64,000 bases of DNA from assembly GCF_000517025.1 (NCBI RefSeq), contig NZ_KI912094.1:656291-720290 (forward strand). Reading direction: 5' to 3'. This document shows positions 1 to 9,234 of this stretch, piece after piece. A model generated the notes under the pieces. The model was not told where the DNA came from and did no database searches. It saw nothing but the letters and a program-made list of their open reading frames with translations. A program made the translations under genes and the position numbers. The stretch is from Halonatronum saccharophilum DSM 13868 (GTDB lineage: Bacteria; Bacillota; Halanaerobiia; Halobacteroidales; Halobacteroidaceae). Position 1 is the stretch's first letter, and each line of letters starts with the position of its first letter.

Positions 1-430
1 TCTCGGTTGCCCATCGTCTAAATTGTGTACCTCTATGAGAACGAACCCTATAGCCTATTGCAATTATCATTTCAAGATTATAGTGCAGTATATTTCTCTT
101 GACTTCTCTCCCGCCTTCATTTTGAACTTGTAAGTAATCCTTACAAGTTGTTTCTTTTTCTAATTCTCCACCACTATATATATTCTTTATATGCAAGGTA
201 ATATTTTGAGGAGTTGTTTGATACAACTCTGCTATTGCTTTCTGTGTCATCCATACTGTTTGATTTTCTAATTTTACATCTATCTTGGTTTTCCCATCTT
301 CGGTTTGATATATTAACATATCTGTATTACTTTTCACACTCAACACCTCTTCAAATATTTTAATTTCATTCCTATTATATATTTTATCTATAACAGGCTC
401 AATACCTTTATAATTTCTTTCTTCACTCAA
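1..430 (-). CDS. RhuM-family protein, C-terminus cut by window edge
   Basis: The reverse strand from a TTG at 430 reads open to the left edge (143 codons visible). Residues from about 34 on carry the RhuM-family pattern: MLIYQTEDGKTKIDV, then VWMTQKAIAELYQTTPQNI, HIKNIYSGGEL, and GYRVRSHRGTQFRRWA. RhuM proteins are often found near restriction-modification or mobile genes; the biochemical role is not established. The TTG is chosen because GAGGAG lies 8 bases upstream; a GTG at residue 34 would give the more usual family N-terminus but has a poor ribosome site. The roughly 30 N-terminal residues are therefore unusual. Partial gene; the family call is fairly safe, function unknown. Confidence 0.72.
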   Translation of the reverse strand, partial: MSEERNYKGIEPVIDKIYNRNEIKIFEEVLSVKSNTDMLIYQTEDGKTKIDVKLENQTVWMTQKAIAELYQTTPQNITLHIKNIYSGGELEKETTCKDYLQVQNEGGREVKRNILHYNLEMIIAIGYRVRSHRGTQFRRWATE

Positions 431-620
431 ATTTATTTCTCCTCTACGAACAACAATAATATAAGCAATCCCTTCAATTAAACGGAAAGAAATAATACTT
501 GTTCTATAATAAATTCAGAAAAGTCTTCATGTACTATAACATAAAAAACCTTATTCCCTTTTCTTGATTAATTAGTTGGTTGTGTAAGTATGTATAAAGA
601 TAAAAATTATTGTTTTTCAA
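431..620. other. Intergenic, no gene recognised
   Basis: AT-rich spacer between the RhuM-family gene and the purH terminator. The RhuM frame stays open for a little way upstream of its TTG but has no start with a ribosome site. I see no RNA gene or clear promoter. Confidence 0.4.
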
Positions 621-658
621 ACTAAAAAAGCAGGGGCTTTGGCCCCTGCTTTTTTAGT
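621..658 (-). terminator. Terminator of the purine operon
   Basis: A 17-bp perfect stem (621-637 with 642-658) closes on a 4-base loop TTTG. The stem has a GC core (GCAGGGGC) flanked by A-run/T-run arms, so it can work in either direction. It follows the purH stop directly and ends the nine-gene pur transcript. The heptamer TTGGCCC (639-645) spans loop and stem. Confidence 0.9.
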
Positions 659-668
659 TATTATATTC

Positions 669-2237
669 TTAATGTTTAAAATGTCTTCTTCCTGTAAAGA
701 CCATAGCAATTCCATGCTTGTTAGCAGCTTCAATAACCTGCCCGTCTCTGATAGAACCACCTGGTTGGATGATAGCTTTGATTCCCTTCTTAGCTGCTTC
801 TTCAATAGCATCTGGGAAAGGGAAGAAAGCATCTGATGCTACTACTCCACCCTCTTGGCGGCCATCAGCTTTCATTCCAGCAATGATCATAGAATCGACT
901 CTACTCATCTGTCCTGCACCAACACCAACTACCATCTGGTCCTTGGCCATTACAATAGCATTGGACTTAACATGTTTAACTACCTTCCAGCTAAATAATA
1001 AGTCCTTTATTTGAGCTTCTGTTGGTTTAACCTCAGTTACTACTTCCAATTCATCTTCAGTAGTTTGGACTACATCTCTATCTTGAACTAAGATTCCACC
1101 AGTTACCTTCTTCATATCGTAACCTGGCTTCTCTCTATTGATAAATAAATCTCCCGTCTCTAAGATTCTGACATTCTTCCATCTAGCTTTAAGTACCTCT
1201 AAAGCATCCTCTGTATAAGAAGGAGCAATTACAACCTCAACAAACTTATCTTCCCCTGCAATCCCTTTAGCAACATCTTCTGTTACCTCTCTATTAAGAG
1301 CAACAATACTACCAAAGGCCGATAATGGGTCTCCAGCGTGAGCATTAGTATATGCTTCTAATAGATTATCAGCAGTTGCCATTCCACAAGGGTTAGCATG
1401 CTTAATTACTGCTACTGCAGGCTTGTCAGTGAACTCCTTAACCAACTCCAAAGCACCATTGGTATCATTGATATTGTTAAAGGATAGCTCTTTACCATGG
1501 TGTTGTTTAGCAGTTGTAATTGATGGCTCATCTAAATCTTTTTCTTTGTAGAATGCCGCTTTTTGGTGTGGGTTCTCTCCATATCTTAAATCAGAGATCT
1601 TCTCATACCTATCTAGCATAACCTCTGGTAATCCCTCATCATCCTTTAACTGCTTAGCTAAATAATCTTGGATTAAGTGATCATACTGAGCAGTATGGTG
1701 GAAGGCCTTATAAGATAGCTCCATCTTCTTTTTAACCGATAAAGAAACATCATTAGCTTCTAGCTCTTCTAAGATTGAGCTATAGTCACTTGGGTCAACT
1801 ACCACTCCTACATCATTGAAGTTCTTAGCAGCTGAACGGATCATCGTTGGCCCGCCGATATCAATATTCTCAATTGCTTCTTCTAAAGTAACGCCTTCTT
1901 TAGCTATAGTTTCGGCAAAAGGATACAGGTTACAAACTACCAAAGCAATTGGCTTAATACCTGCCTCTTTAATCTGATTCATGTGATCCTCATTCTCTCT
2001 TACTGCAAGGATACCTCCATGTACTGCTGGGTGTAAGGTCTTAACCCTCCCATCCATCATCTCTGGAAAATCAGTCACCTCACTAATTCCAACTACAGGC
2101 AATCCTGCTTCCTTTAACTTTCTAGCAGTTCCTCCTGTTGAGATAAGAGTTACTCCTAACTTATGTAAACCTTTAGCAAAATCAACAATACCCTCTTTAT
2201 TAGAAACACTCAACAAAGCTTGACGAATCCTGTTCAT
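669..2237 (-). CDS. purH: Bifunctional AICAR transformylase/IMP cyclohydrolase
   Basis: Catalyses the last two steps of IMP synthesis: 10-formyl-THF-dependent formylation of AICAR, then closure to IMP. The N-terminal MGS-like cyclohydrolase domain (RQALLSVSNKEGIV, LISTGGTARKL, EMMDGRVKTLHP) is followed by the AICARFT domain (DLRYGENPHQKAAFY, VIKHANPCG, SNAIVMAKDQMVVGVGAGQMSRVDS, and C-terminal GGSIRDGQVIEAANKHGIAMVFTG, quoted in parts). About 522 residues, normal for the family. ATG at 2237 is used; an in-frame TTG at 2243 lies only 5 bases after AAGGAG, so the start is slightly uncertain. Last gene of the pur operon, 212 bp after purN, the gap being filled with short repeats. Confidence 0.97.
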   Translation of the reverse strand: MNRIRQALLSVSNKEGIVDFAKGLHKLGVTLISTGGTARKLKEAGLPVVGISEVTDFPEMMDGRVKTLHPAVHGGILAVRENEDHMNQIKEAGIKPIALVVCNLYPFAETIAKEGVTLEEAIENIDIGGPTMIRSAAKNFNDVGVVVDPSDYSSILEELEANDVSLSVKKKMELSYKAFHHTAQYDHLIQDYLAKQLKDDEGLPEVMLDRYEKISDLRYGENPHQKAAFYKEKDLDEPSITTAKQHHGKELSFNNINDTNGALELVKEFTDKPAVAVIKHANPCGMATADNLLEAYTNAHAGDPLSAFGSIVALNREVTEDVAKGIAGEDKFVEVVIAPSYTEDALEVLKARWKNVRILETGDLFINREKPGYDMKKVTGGILVQDRDVVQTTEDELEVVTEVKPTEAQIKDLLFSWKVVKHVKSNAIVMAKDQMVVGVGAGQMSRVDSMIIAGMKADGRQEGGVVASDAFFPFPDAIEEAAKKGIKAIIQPGGSIRDGQVIEAANKHGIAMVFTGRRHFKH

Positions 2238-2261
2238 TATCAATCACACTCCTTTTTATAT

Positions 2262-2460
2262 TAGTCGTCAGCTGTCAGCTATCAGCCTTCAGCTCGAATT
2301 GTCTGTAGTCTGTAGTCTTTGAATTCGCACAGACTACCCACTACTCATTACCCCTTATCTCTTGACTTTAACTGTCAATTCTCAATTCTCAACTCTCAAC
2401 TACTCTTGACCTTAAATTTTTATAATTCTTAATTCTTAATTCTTAATTCTTAACTCTTAA
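2262..2460. repeat. Degenerate short-word repeats in purN-purH spacer
   Basis: Successive blocks of near-identical words: GTCAGCTATCAGCCTTCAGC (2266-2292), GTCTGTAGTCTGTAGTC, CAATTCTCAATTCTCAA, and a run of about five TTCTTAA(T) units at 2426-2460 that runs into the purN stop codon. Similar words recur at 9205-9250 and 18420-18530. Function unknown. Confidence 0.65.
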
Positions 2461-3064
2461 CTGCTTTTACAATCACTTTCCCGTCTTTAACTTCTAACCT
2501 ATCTTGAGCATAGAGTTTAACCGCTTGTGGATAGATTCTATGCTCTTCTTTTAATATCCGCTTAGCTAAGGTCTCCTCTGTATCCCCTTCTTGGACTGGA
2601 ACAGCAGCTTGGATAATTATTGGCCCTGTATCCATCCCTTCATCAGCAAAGTGAACTGTACAACCTGCTACCTTAACCCCGTAATCTAAGGCTTGCTTTT
2701 GGGCATGAAGGCCTGGAAAAGAAGGTAATAAAGAAGGATGTATATTCATAACTCTATTCTTATAGTGTCTGACAAAGTAAGGGGTTAATATTCTCATAAA
2801 GCCAGCCATTACAATAAGGTCTACCTCATATTCCTCTAAAGCATCGATCATTGCTTGCTCAAACTTTTCTTTGCTATCATAAATCTTAGGATTTATATAT
2901 TTACTAGCGATACCTTGGTTATTGGCCCGCTCTAAGGCTTTGGCCCCTTCCTTATCACTTATTACTAGCTCAACCTTAGCTTCTAACTCTCCACTCTCTA
3001 TACTATCGATAATAGATTGTAGGTTACTTCCTCTTCCTGAAGCGAGTACTCCTATCTTTAACAT
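2450..3064 (-). CDS. purN: Phosphoribosylglycinamide formyltransferase
   Basis: Transfers the formyl group of 10-formyl-THF to GAR, the third step of purine synthesis. Seen: MLKIGVLASGRGSNLQSII (phosphate-binding loop), the MAGFMRIL segment, the catalytic NIHPSLLPSFPG motif with Asn and His, and GCTVHFADEGMDTGPII with the catalytic Asp. 204 residues, typical length. It begins 14 bp after the purM stop, so the two are probably translated from one message. The purN stop lies inside a TTAAGAAT repeat tract. The folate-dependent enzyme fits PurH also needing formyl-THF. Confidence 0.96.
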   Translation of the reverse strand: MLKIGVLASGRGSNLQSIIDSIESGELEAKVELVISDKEGAKALERANNQGIASKYINPKIYDSKEKFEQAMIDALEEYEVDLIVMAGFMRILTPYFVRHYKNRVMNIHPSLLPSFPGLHAQKQALDYGVKVAGCTVHFADEGMDTGPIIIQAAVPVQEGDTEETLAKRILKEEHRIYPQAVKLYAQDRLEVKDGKVIVKAVKS

Positions 3065-3078
3065 TCTCTCACACCCTT

Positions 3079-4107
3079 TTACTTAAATTGGACTAACTTA
3101 TCTCCCTCTTGAACATCTCCGATTAGGTAAGCCTCTTCCCCAGATTTTTTTAGAGATTCCATTACTCCATCCACATCCTCAGCTTTGACTACCAAGGTCA
3201 TACCAATCCCCATATTGAAGGTGCGGTGCATCTCTTTCTCCTCAACTTCACCAATATTTTGCATCACTTTAAAGACATCAGGAACCTCCCAGCTACTCTT
3301 GTCCACAACTACCTTAGTTCCTTCTGGCAGAACACGAGGGATATTCTCAATAATTCCTCCACCAGTAATATGGGCAATCCCTTTAACATCATACTCTTCT
3401 AAAACCTTTAATACAGGTTTAACATATACCTTAGTTGGTTTAATTAACTCTTCTCCCAAGTTAGAGGCTAATCCTTCCACCTTATCCTCTAATTTATATC
3501 CTCCTACCTCAAAGAAGATCTTACGGGCCAACGAATAACCATTACTATGAATTCCACTTGAAGCTAATCCAATAACCTTATCACCTGGCTTAATATCTTG
3601 GCCAGTAATAACCTTATCCTTATCGACAATCCCTACTACAAAACCTGCCAAGTCATACTCACCTGCATCATAGAAATCAGGCATCTCAGCCGTCTCTCCC
3701 CCGATTAAAGCTGAATCTGCTTGCTTACACCCTAAGGTAATACCTTTAACTATATCAGCCGCCTTATTAGGATCTAACTTTCCAGTTGCTAAATAATCTA
3801 AGAAGAACAAAGGCTTGGCCCCCTGGGCCAAAATATCATTAACACACATAGCTACCAGATCAATACCTACACTGTCGTGCTTATCCATCATAAAGGCAAT
3901 CTTAAGCTTAGTACCAACACCATCAGTTCCCGATACTAAAACTGGCTCCTTATACCCCTTTAAGTCAGGAGCAAATAATCCACCAAAGCCTCCTAACCCT
4001 GTTAAAACCTCTGGGCCAAAGGTAGATTTAACATCCTTACTTATCTTATCAACAGTCTCTTCTCCTGCCTTAATATCAACACCTGCATCTTTATAAGATA
4101 ATCCCAT
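3079..4107 (-). CDS. purM: Phosphoribosylformylglycinamidine cyclo-ligase (AIR synthetase)
   Basis: ATP-dependent closure of FGAM to AIR, step five of the pathway. Seen: YKDAGVDIKAGEE at the N-terminus, FGGLFAPDL, VLVSGTDGVGTKLKIA (ATP/substrate loop), MCVNDILAQGAKPLFFLDY, LIGGETAEMPDFY, GLASSGIHSNGYSL and AHITGGGIIENIPR: a complete PurM. The open frame extends to 4119, but I place the start at ATG 4107 because GGTGA lies about 5 bases upstream and the family normally begins MxLSYKDAGV. Its usual substrate supplier PurSQL is not encoded in this operon. Followed closely by purN. Confidence 0.96.
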   Translation of the reverse strand: MGLSYKDAGVDIKAGEETVDKISKDVKSTFGPEVLTGLGGFGGLFAPDLKGYKEPVLVSGTDGVGTKLKIAFMMDKHDSVGIDLVAMCVNDILAQGAKPLFFLDYLATGKLDPNKAADIVKGITLGCKQADSALIGGETAEMPDFYDAGEYDLAGFVVGIVDKDKVITGQDIKPGDKVIGLASSGIHSNGYSLARKIFFEVGGYKLEDKVEGLASNLGEELIKPTKVYVKPVLKVLEEYDVKGIAHITGGGIIENIPRVLPEGTKVVVDKSSWEVPDVFKVMQNIGEVEEKEMHRTFNMGIGMTLVVKAEDVDGVMESLKKSGEEAYLIGDVQEGDKLVQFK

Positions 4108-4198
4108 CTCATTCACCATCCTTTTATAATTATCTAATTAATTGTCAAGTTTTCTTTAATGTTTTTCCAATGGCTATTAGCTAGTAACTAGTAGCTAT

Positions 4199-5623
4199 TT
4201 ATTCAAAATCAAACTTACTAGTCCCTGTTTCAATTGGATAATTACCATTAAAGCAGGCTGTACAGAATCCATAACCATTTGCCTTAATAGAGTCTAATAA
4301 TCCTTCTTGACTTAAATAGGTTAAAGAATCTGCACCTATATGTTCACATACCCCCTCTAAACTCTTCTGTACAGCAATCAACTCTTGTCTTCTAGATGTA
4401 TCTAAACCATAAAAACAAGGATCGGTTACTGGAGGTGATGAGATAGCCATATGAACCTCTTTGGCCCCAGCTTCTCTTACAGTTCTAATAATCTGCTTAC
4501 TAGTAGTTCCTCTAACTATAGAATCATCAACTAGGATTACCCTTTTACCCTTTATAATATCCTTAATAGGATTTAACTTGATCTTAACCTTCAAATCTCT
4601 AATCTTTTGAGTAGGTTGAATAAAGGTTCTACCCACATACCTATTTCTTAAGATTCCTTTCTCATAAGAGATTCCCGACTCTTCAGCAAAACCTAAAGCA
4701 GCTGCAATTCCTGAACTTGGTACAGGAACTACCAAATCAGCTTCAACCTCCATCTCCCGGGCCAACTGCCTTCCCATCTCCTTACGGGCCAAATGCACAT
4801 TTTGACCACCAATAATGCTATCTGGACGAGCAAAATAAACAAACTCAAAGATACAGAAATTATAAGGTTTTCTCTCACTATAGTATAAACTTTTAACCCC
4901 ATTCTCATCTATAATTATCATCTCACCTGGTTCGATATCCCTAATAAGTTCTGCACCGATTATGTCAAAAGCACAAGTCTCTGAAGCAACTATATAGCTA
5001 TTACCCAACTTGCCTAAAGATAAAGGTCTAAAACCATAAGGATCCCTAGCTGCTACCATTGCCTTTTCAGTTAAAGCAACTATACTAAAGGCTCCTTTTA
5101 TCTGCTGCAAGCTATGAGTAAAGGCCTCAATTATATTATCCTTAAAAGAACGAGCAACTAAATGAGCAATTACTTCAGTATCTAAAGTAGAATGAAAGAT
5201 TGAGCCTTGACGCTCTAAATTCAACCTCATCTCCTTACTGTTAACAAGATTACCATTATGGGCCAAAGCTAGATCACCTTTAATGGAGTTAGTCAATAAC
5301 GGCTGAGCATTAGAAAGTAATGTTGATCCAGTTGTAGAATAACGAACATGACCAATTGCCATATTTCCTTTTAAATCCTTTAACTTATCTTCATCAAAGA
5401 CATTAGTTACTAACCCCATACCTTTATATAAATTAAATCCACCTTTATGATTAGTACAAATACCAGCACTCTCTTGACCTCGATGCTGTAAAGCATGAAG
5501 ACCTAAATAGGTCAAATTTGATGCATCATACTTAGAGTTATTGCTATAAATCCCAAAGACTCCACACTCTTCTTCCATCTTATCAACTTCATTTATAACT
5601 TCTAAGGAAGTATCCTTCTTCAT
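4199..5623 (-). CDS. purF: Amidophosphoribosyltransferase
   Basis: First committed enzyme of purine synthesis: PRPP plus glutamine to phosphoribosylamine. Ntn-hydrolase glutaminase domain first: a 19-residue propeptide ends at Glu19 and Cys20 (EEECGVFGIYS) would be the mature N-terminal nucleophile; HVRYSTTG and HNGNLVN follow. C-terminal PRTase domain has VILVDDSIVRGTTSKQI (PRPP loop). Cysteines near residues 240-250 and the C-terminal SLTYLSQEGLLDSI / GFCTACFNGNYPI are those of the iron-sulfur, B. subtilis type. 474 residues. Control of PRPP use here fits the PRPP aptamer in the operon leader. purC lies 147 bp upstream, separated by a palindromic repeat. Confidence 0.97.
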   Translation of the reverse strand: MKKDTSLEVINEVDKMEEECGVFGIYSNNSKYDASNLTYLGLHALQHRGQESAGICTNHKGGFNLYKGMGLVTNVFDEDKLKDLKGNMAIGHVRYSTTGSTLLSNAQPLLTNSIKGDLALAHNGNLVNSKEMRLNLERQGSIFHSTLDTEVIAHLVARSFKDNIIEAFTHSLQQIKGAFSIVALTEKAMVAARDPYGFRPLSLGKLGNSYIVASETCAFDIIGAELIRDIEPGEMIIIDENGVKSLYYSERKPYNFCIFEFVYFARPDSIIGGQNVHLARKEMGRQLAREMEVEADLVVPVPSSGIAAALGFAEESGISYEKGILRNRYVGRTFIQPTQKIRDLKVKIKLNPIKDIIKGKRVILVDDSIVRGTTSKQIIRTVREAGAKEVHMAISSPPVTDPCFYGLDTSRRQELIAVQKSLEGVCEHIGADSLTYLSQEGLLDSIKANGYGFCTACFNGNYPIETGTSKFDFE

Positions 5624-5659
5624 CCCTTCATCCCCTTACCTTTATATTTTAGAAATATT

Positions 5660-5768
5660 CTCTATTACTAATTGATAATTAAGAGTAACTTGGTAATTAA
5701 ATTGAAAAGATTAAAACGCTTTTAGTCTTTAATCTTTTAACTATCAATTTTCAATTATCAACTATCAA
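5660..5768. repeat. Palindromic GATAATTGATAG-type repeat, purC-purF spacer
   Basis: Imperfect inverted repeat of about 105 bp: ATTGATAATTAAGAG and GAAAAGATTAAAACGC on one side, GTCTTTAATCTTTTAAC and ATCAATTTTCAATTATCAAC on the other. Same family as 12108-12192, 29697-29803 and shorter pieces at 10420-10616. It could fold as a long hairpin in the pur message. Confidence 0.65.
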
Positions 5769-5769
5769 C

Positions 5770-6477
5770 TTAGTTAGTCAATCTTCTTAGTATCTCCTCA
5801 TAGGCTTCCACTACACCTCCCATACCTCTACGGAATCTGTCCTTATCAAGCTTCTTTTTACTTTGACTATCCCAAAAGCGACAGTTATCAGGAGATATCT
5901 CATCTCCTAAATAAATCTTACCATCACTACCTCTACCAAACTCTAACTTAAAGTCAATTAAATCTATCCCTTTATCCTTTAAGTAATCTACTAATATATC
6001 ATTAATCTTAAAGGTGATCTCTTTAATTTGGTCTAATTCTTCTTTTGTTGCTAACTCTTGAGAATATATATGATACTCATTAATCATTGGGTCTCCTAAG
6101 TCATCTACCTTATAATAAAACTCTAAAACTGGTTTAGACAGTTTAGTCCCTTCCTCTAAGCCTAAACGCTTAGCCAAGCTTCCAGCAGCAATATTTCTCA
6201 TTACCACCTCTACTAGGATAATATCTAAGTTCTTAGTTAATACCTCTCTATCATTTAAAACTTCTATCAAGTGGGTCTTAATCCCTTTATCTTCTAAGAG
6301 CTTAAAGAATATATTTGATATTTTATTATTCAAAACACCCTTACCAGATATTTGGCTCTTCTTCTCACCATTAAAAGCCGTTGCATCATCCTTATACTCA
6401 ACAATCACCTTATCTTCATCATCAGTAGAATAAATTCTCTTCGCCTTACCCTCATAAAGCAACTCCTGCTTCTGCAT
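5770..6477 (-). CDS. purC: SAICAR synthetase
   Basis: Joins CAIR and aspartate with ATP to form SAICAR. Seen: [17 protein letters not shown] and [16 protein letters not shown] (ATP-binding N-lobe), [45 protein letters not shown] and the [14 protein letters not shown] substrate motif. 235 residues, the compact bacterial type. Starts with a normal ATG. Lies between purB and purF; in many Firmicutes purS, purQ and purL follow purC, but here purF comes next. Confidence 0.96.
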   Translation of the reverse strand: MQKQELLYEGKAKRIYSTDDEDKVIVEYKDDATAFNGEKKSQISGKGVLNNKISNIFFKLLEDKGIKTHLIEVLNDREVLTKNLDIILVEVVMRNIAAGSLAKRLGLEEGTKLSKPVLEFYYKVDDLGDPMINEYHIYSQELATKEELDQIKEITFKINDILVDYLKDKGIDLIDFKLEFGRGSDGKIYLGDEISPDNCRFWDSQSKKKLDKDRFRRGMGGVVEAYEEILRRLTN

Positions 6478-6582
6478 TTAAAATCCCCCATTAGCTTATT
6501 TCTGAAATCTACATTATATAAAAATAACCAAATTATTTTACTAGTAAAATTGACATAAAATCAAGAGATTAAGAGCTTTTTT

Positions 6583-6730
6583 CACCACGAATGAACACGA
6601 ATATACACTAATTAAAAAACTAAAAATTAATTGTTTTCAAGTACTTTTTTATTGAAAAATATAAATAATTATATTAAAAATATTTTAGAATTTGATTTTT
6701 ATTAGTGCTCATTCGTATCTATTCGTGGTT
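6583..6730. repeat. 148-bp inverted-repeat element, copy A
   Basis: Outer arms ACCACGAATGAACACGAAT (6584-6602) and its imperfect complement ending ATTCGTGGTT (about 6701-6730), enclosing a very AT-rich middle with no open reading frame. A second element of the same length and same arm sequence lies at 40806-40953. It resembles a non-coding miniature element (MITE-like); no matching transposase is seen. It occupies most of the 339-bp purB-purC spacer; nothing else is recognised there. Confidence 0.7.
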
Positions 6731-6816
6731 TCAACTAGTTCTTGACCTTAATCATAAAGGCTACGCTTTATCCTAATATAATCACTCTTTTTATAACTTT
6801 CTAATTCCTTGCACTA

Positions 6817-8208
6817 CTATATACCAAGTTCACTCTTCCAGTACTCTACAACCTTCTCTGTCTTCTTAGATGCGATTCCGATATATTTATCTGGGTTGAC
6901 CAATATCTCTCTTTGTCTTGGATCAAACTTTTCCCAGTAAGGTTTCAAATCTTTACTTTCTTTTATTAAATCCCTTAAGTTCTTATCACTCTTCTCTGCT
7001 TCTAAGGTAAGTATTCTTACTGCTTCATGGGCATCTGGATGTCCATAGGATGCTAGAAGAATATATAAAGGCTCTGCTACTATCATCTCTTTATTGGTAT
7101 CAAAATTCTTCTCCATATTATCATAGTCTACTACTAACTTCTGACAGACTCTAATCAAACGATTTACTGAAGATAGTAAACCTACTATTAATTCAGGAAT
7201 AAATCTACTAGAAGCTGAATTTGTCAAATCTCTTTGGTGTTCAGATAATTGATCTTGATACAAGGTAATCATTCTAGGCATAAAAGCCTTCCACATACTC
7301 TTAACATTCTCATAATTAATTGGATTTCTCTTATGAGGCATAGTCGAAGAACCAACTTGATCCTTAGCAAAGTACTCTCCAACCTCTCCAATCTCTGAAC
7401 GCTGTAAGTGGCGCATATCATCACTAAAGCTTGCTATTATTCCAAAACAAGAGATTAAATTGTGAACAAAATCAGTTAAATATTCAGGCTCAACGATCTG
7501 AGTTGAATGGGTACTAGCTTTTAAATCTAACTCTGCCAAGACATCAGCCTCGAAGGCTTCTGGATCTTCAAAGAATAGATGACTTGCATTATAAGCTCCC
7601 ACTGCACCTGCTATCTTACCTCGAAGGTCTGTCCCACTTTCTTTAACATCTTTAATCTTATTTCCTAGGCGGCTAACATACTCTGCTACAGCAAATCCAA
7701 AGGTTATCGGTACAGCATGCTGCCCATGTGTTCTACCAACCTGTACGGTATCCTTCTCCCTAAGTGCTATCTCCATTAAAATCTCTTCTAACTTCTTTAA
7801 TTTAGGAAGGATTAATTCTTCAGTTGCTACTTTATACCTTAAAGCATTTGCTGTATCCACTATATCAAAGGAGGTAGTTGTAAAGTGGATATAAGGCTTA
7901 GCCTCTTTACTAACTCGCTTTTGAATACAATTAACCAAAGCTCTGATATTATGTCTTGTCTTACTCTCCTCTTGATAAACCTCTTCAGGAGTCAAAGCTG
8001 AAACTGCTTCTTCTACCTCTTCAACTACAGCTTGAGAACAGATCCCGCCCTTAGCTAAAGCTTTAACTAGGGCCAACTCTACTTGTGCTTGGTATTTGAC
8101 TTTGGCCCCTTCTGAAAGGTACTTAGAATACTGATTAAACTCTTCTTCTCTCAACGAATAACGGTGATCTAACGGACTTATATTATCAAAGATATTACGA
8201 CTTATCAT
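6817..8208 (-). CDS. purB: Adenylosuccinate lyase, long type (operon copy)
   Basis: Fumarase/aspartase-superfamily lyase removing fumarate from SAICAR (and, in the family, from adenylosuccinate). Seen: SPLDHRYSLREE at the N-terminus, TRHNIRALVNC, HFTTTSFDIVDTANAL, QVGRTHGQHAVPITFG (catalytic His), and the signature loop GSSTMPHKRNPINYENV. About 463 residues. It differs clearly from the second lyase at 18538-19833, which sits with purA. Being inside the IMP operon, it probably serves mainly the SAICAR step. ATG 8208 chosen for AGGAGG 7 bases upstream rather than TTG 8211. Confidence 0.93.
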   Translation of the reverse strand: MISRNIFDNISPLDHRYSLREEEFNQYSKYLSEGAKVKYQAQVELALVKALAKGGICSQAVVEEVEEAVSALTPEEVYQEESKTRHNIRALVNCIQKRVSKEAKPYIHFTTTSFDIVDTANALRYKVATEELILPKLKKLEEILMEIALREKDTVQVGRTHGQHAVPITFGFAVAEYVSRLGNKIKDVKESGTDLRGKIAGAVGAYNASHLFFEDPEAFEADVLAELDLKASTHSTQIVEPEYLTDFVHNLISCFGIIASFSDDMRHLQRSEIGEVGEYFAKDQVGSSTMPHKRNPINYENVKSMWKAFMPRMITLYQDQLSEHQRDLTNSASSRFIPELIVGLLSSVNRLIRVCQKLVVDYDNMEKNFDTNKEMIVAEPLYILLASYGHPDAHEAVRILTLEAEKSDKNLRDLIKESKDLKPYWEKFDPRQREILVNPDKYIGIASKKTEKVVEYWKSELGI

Positions 8209-8211
8209 CAA

Positions 8212-8666
8212 ATCTCCTCCTATTAATATGATTTAAGACAGGAGTCTGGAGTATGGAGTCAAGAACCAGTGGATATGGTTTTTATGGGTTTCACGGAGAG
8301 TCTTGACCTTTAAGACTCGTAGGAGTTCAAAACCACAAAGTTCTTGACTTTGACCTATAATCTTACTGATTGCTGATTCCGTGTTCCAGATTCCTAAATC
8401 TCTTGTCCTGACCTTGTCGACTCTTGTCCGAACTTAGTCAGCGTAAATGCCTTTAATCTTTATCTCTTAAACCTCAAAAACCCAAAGACTTGACGCAGAT
8501 TAACATAGATAAAATCTGATTAAATCTGATTTAAACCTTTTTAATCTTTTTATTTTATTTTTATATCAGACCTTAATCCGCTCTTATCAGATCTAATCAG
8601 CGTATATGCCTTTTATCTTTAATCTTTTTAAAATCAATTACTATCAATTTAGAACTATATATATTA
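8212..8666. repeat. Repeat-filled purE-purB spacer
   Basis: 455 bp with no gene. The core (8493-8603) is an imperfect inverted repeat with arms of about 39 bp: ACGCAGATTAACATAGAT... on the left, ...ATCAGATCTAATCAGCGT on the right. A trimmed relative (AAAATCTGATTAAAAC to ATCAGATCTAATCA) lies at 10484-10533. The 8220-8460 part holds degenerate words (TCTTGACCTT, GTCTGGAGTATGGAGTC). No terminator or promoter is obvious, so purB is probably co-transcribed with purE. Confidence 0.6.
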
Positions 8667-9188
8667 TTATTTCTGATAATCTTTCAAGTAATCAGCGTAC
8701 CCCTGCTTCTCTACATTAGCAGCTACACCTTCAACCATCTCTCTTAAATCTTCTTTATACTCCTTATACTTCTCTCTTAGCTTCTTATCCTTTGTACCTA
8801 GAATCTGTATAGCCAGTAATCCAGCATTTTTGGCACCATTGATTGCTACTGTAGCTACTGGAACTCCTCCTGGCATCTGTACTATTGAGTATAAAGAGTC
8901 AACTCCACTTAACTTAGAGGTCTTAATTGGCACTCCAATTATAGGTAAAGATGTAATAGACGCTACCATACCTGGTAGATGAGCTGCCCCACCAGCCCCT
9001 GCAATAATAACCTCTAAGCCTCTTTCTTCAGCCTCTTTAGCATAGTCATACAAACGATCAGGAGTCCTATGTGCTGAAACTACAGTTAGTTCATATTCTA
9101 CTTCAAATTCATCCAATATCTTAGCTGCTTCTTGCATCACCGGCAAGTCCGAATCACTTCCCATAATAATTCCAACCTCTATCGCCAT
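8667..9188 (-). CDS. purE: N5-carboxyaminoimidazole ribonucleotide mutase
   Basis: Class I PurE, converting N5-CAIR made by PurK to CAIR. Seen: [33 protein letters not shown] (catalytic His in SAHRTP), [17 protein letters not shown], and LPIIGVPI. About 173 residues. The partner purK ends 47 bp upstream, confirming the PurK-dependent class. ATG 9188 is preferred over GTG 9197 because AGGGG lies 8 bases before it. Confidence 0.96.
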   Translation of the reverse strand: MAIEVGIIMGSDSDLPVMQEAAKILDEFEVEYELTVVSAHRTPDRLYDYAKEAEERGLEVIIAGAGGAAHLPGMVASITSLPIIGVPIKTSKLSGVDSLYSIVQMPGGVPVATVAINGAKNAGLLAIQILGTKDKKLREKYKEYKEDLREMVEGVAANVEKQGYADYLKDYQK

Positions 9189-9234
9189 TAAAAACACCCC
9201 TATTTTATAATTTTTAATTCTTATTTCTTAATTA

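Noticed and set aside
2262..2460. CRISPR-like array in the purN-purH spacer
   Set aside because: Units are 7-20 bp, degenerate and contiguous, without unique spacers or cas genes.
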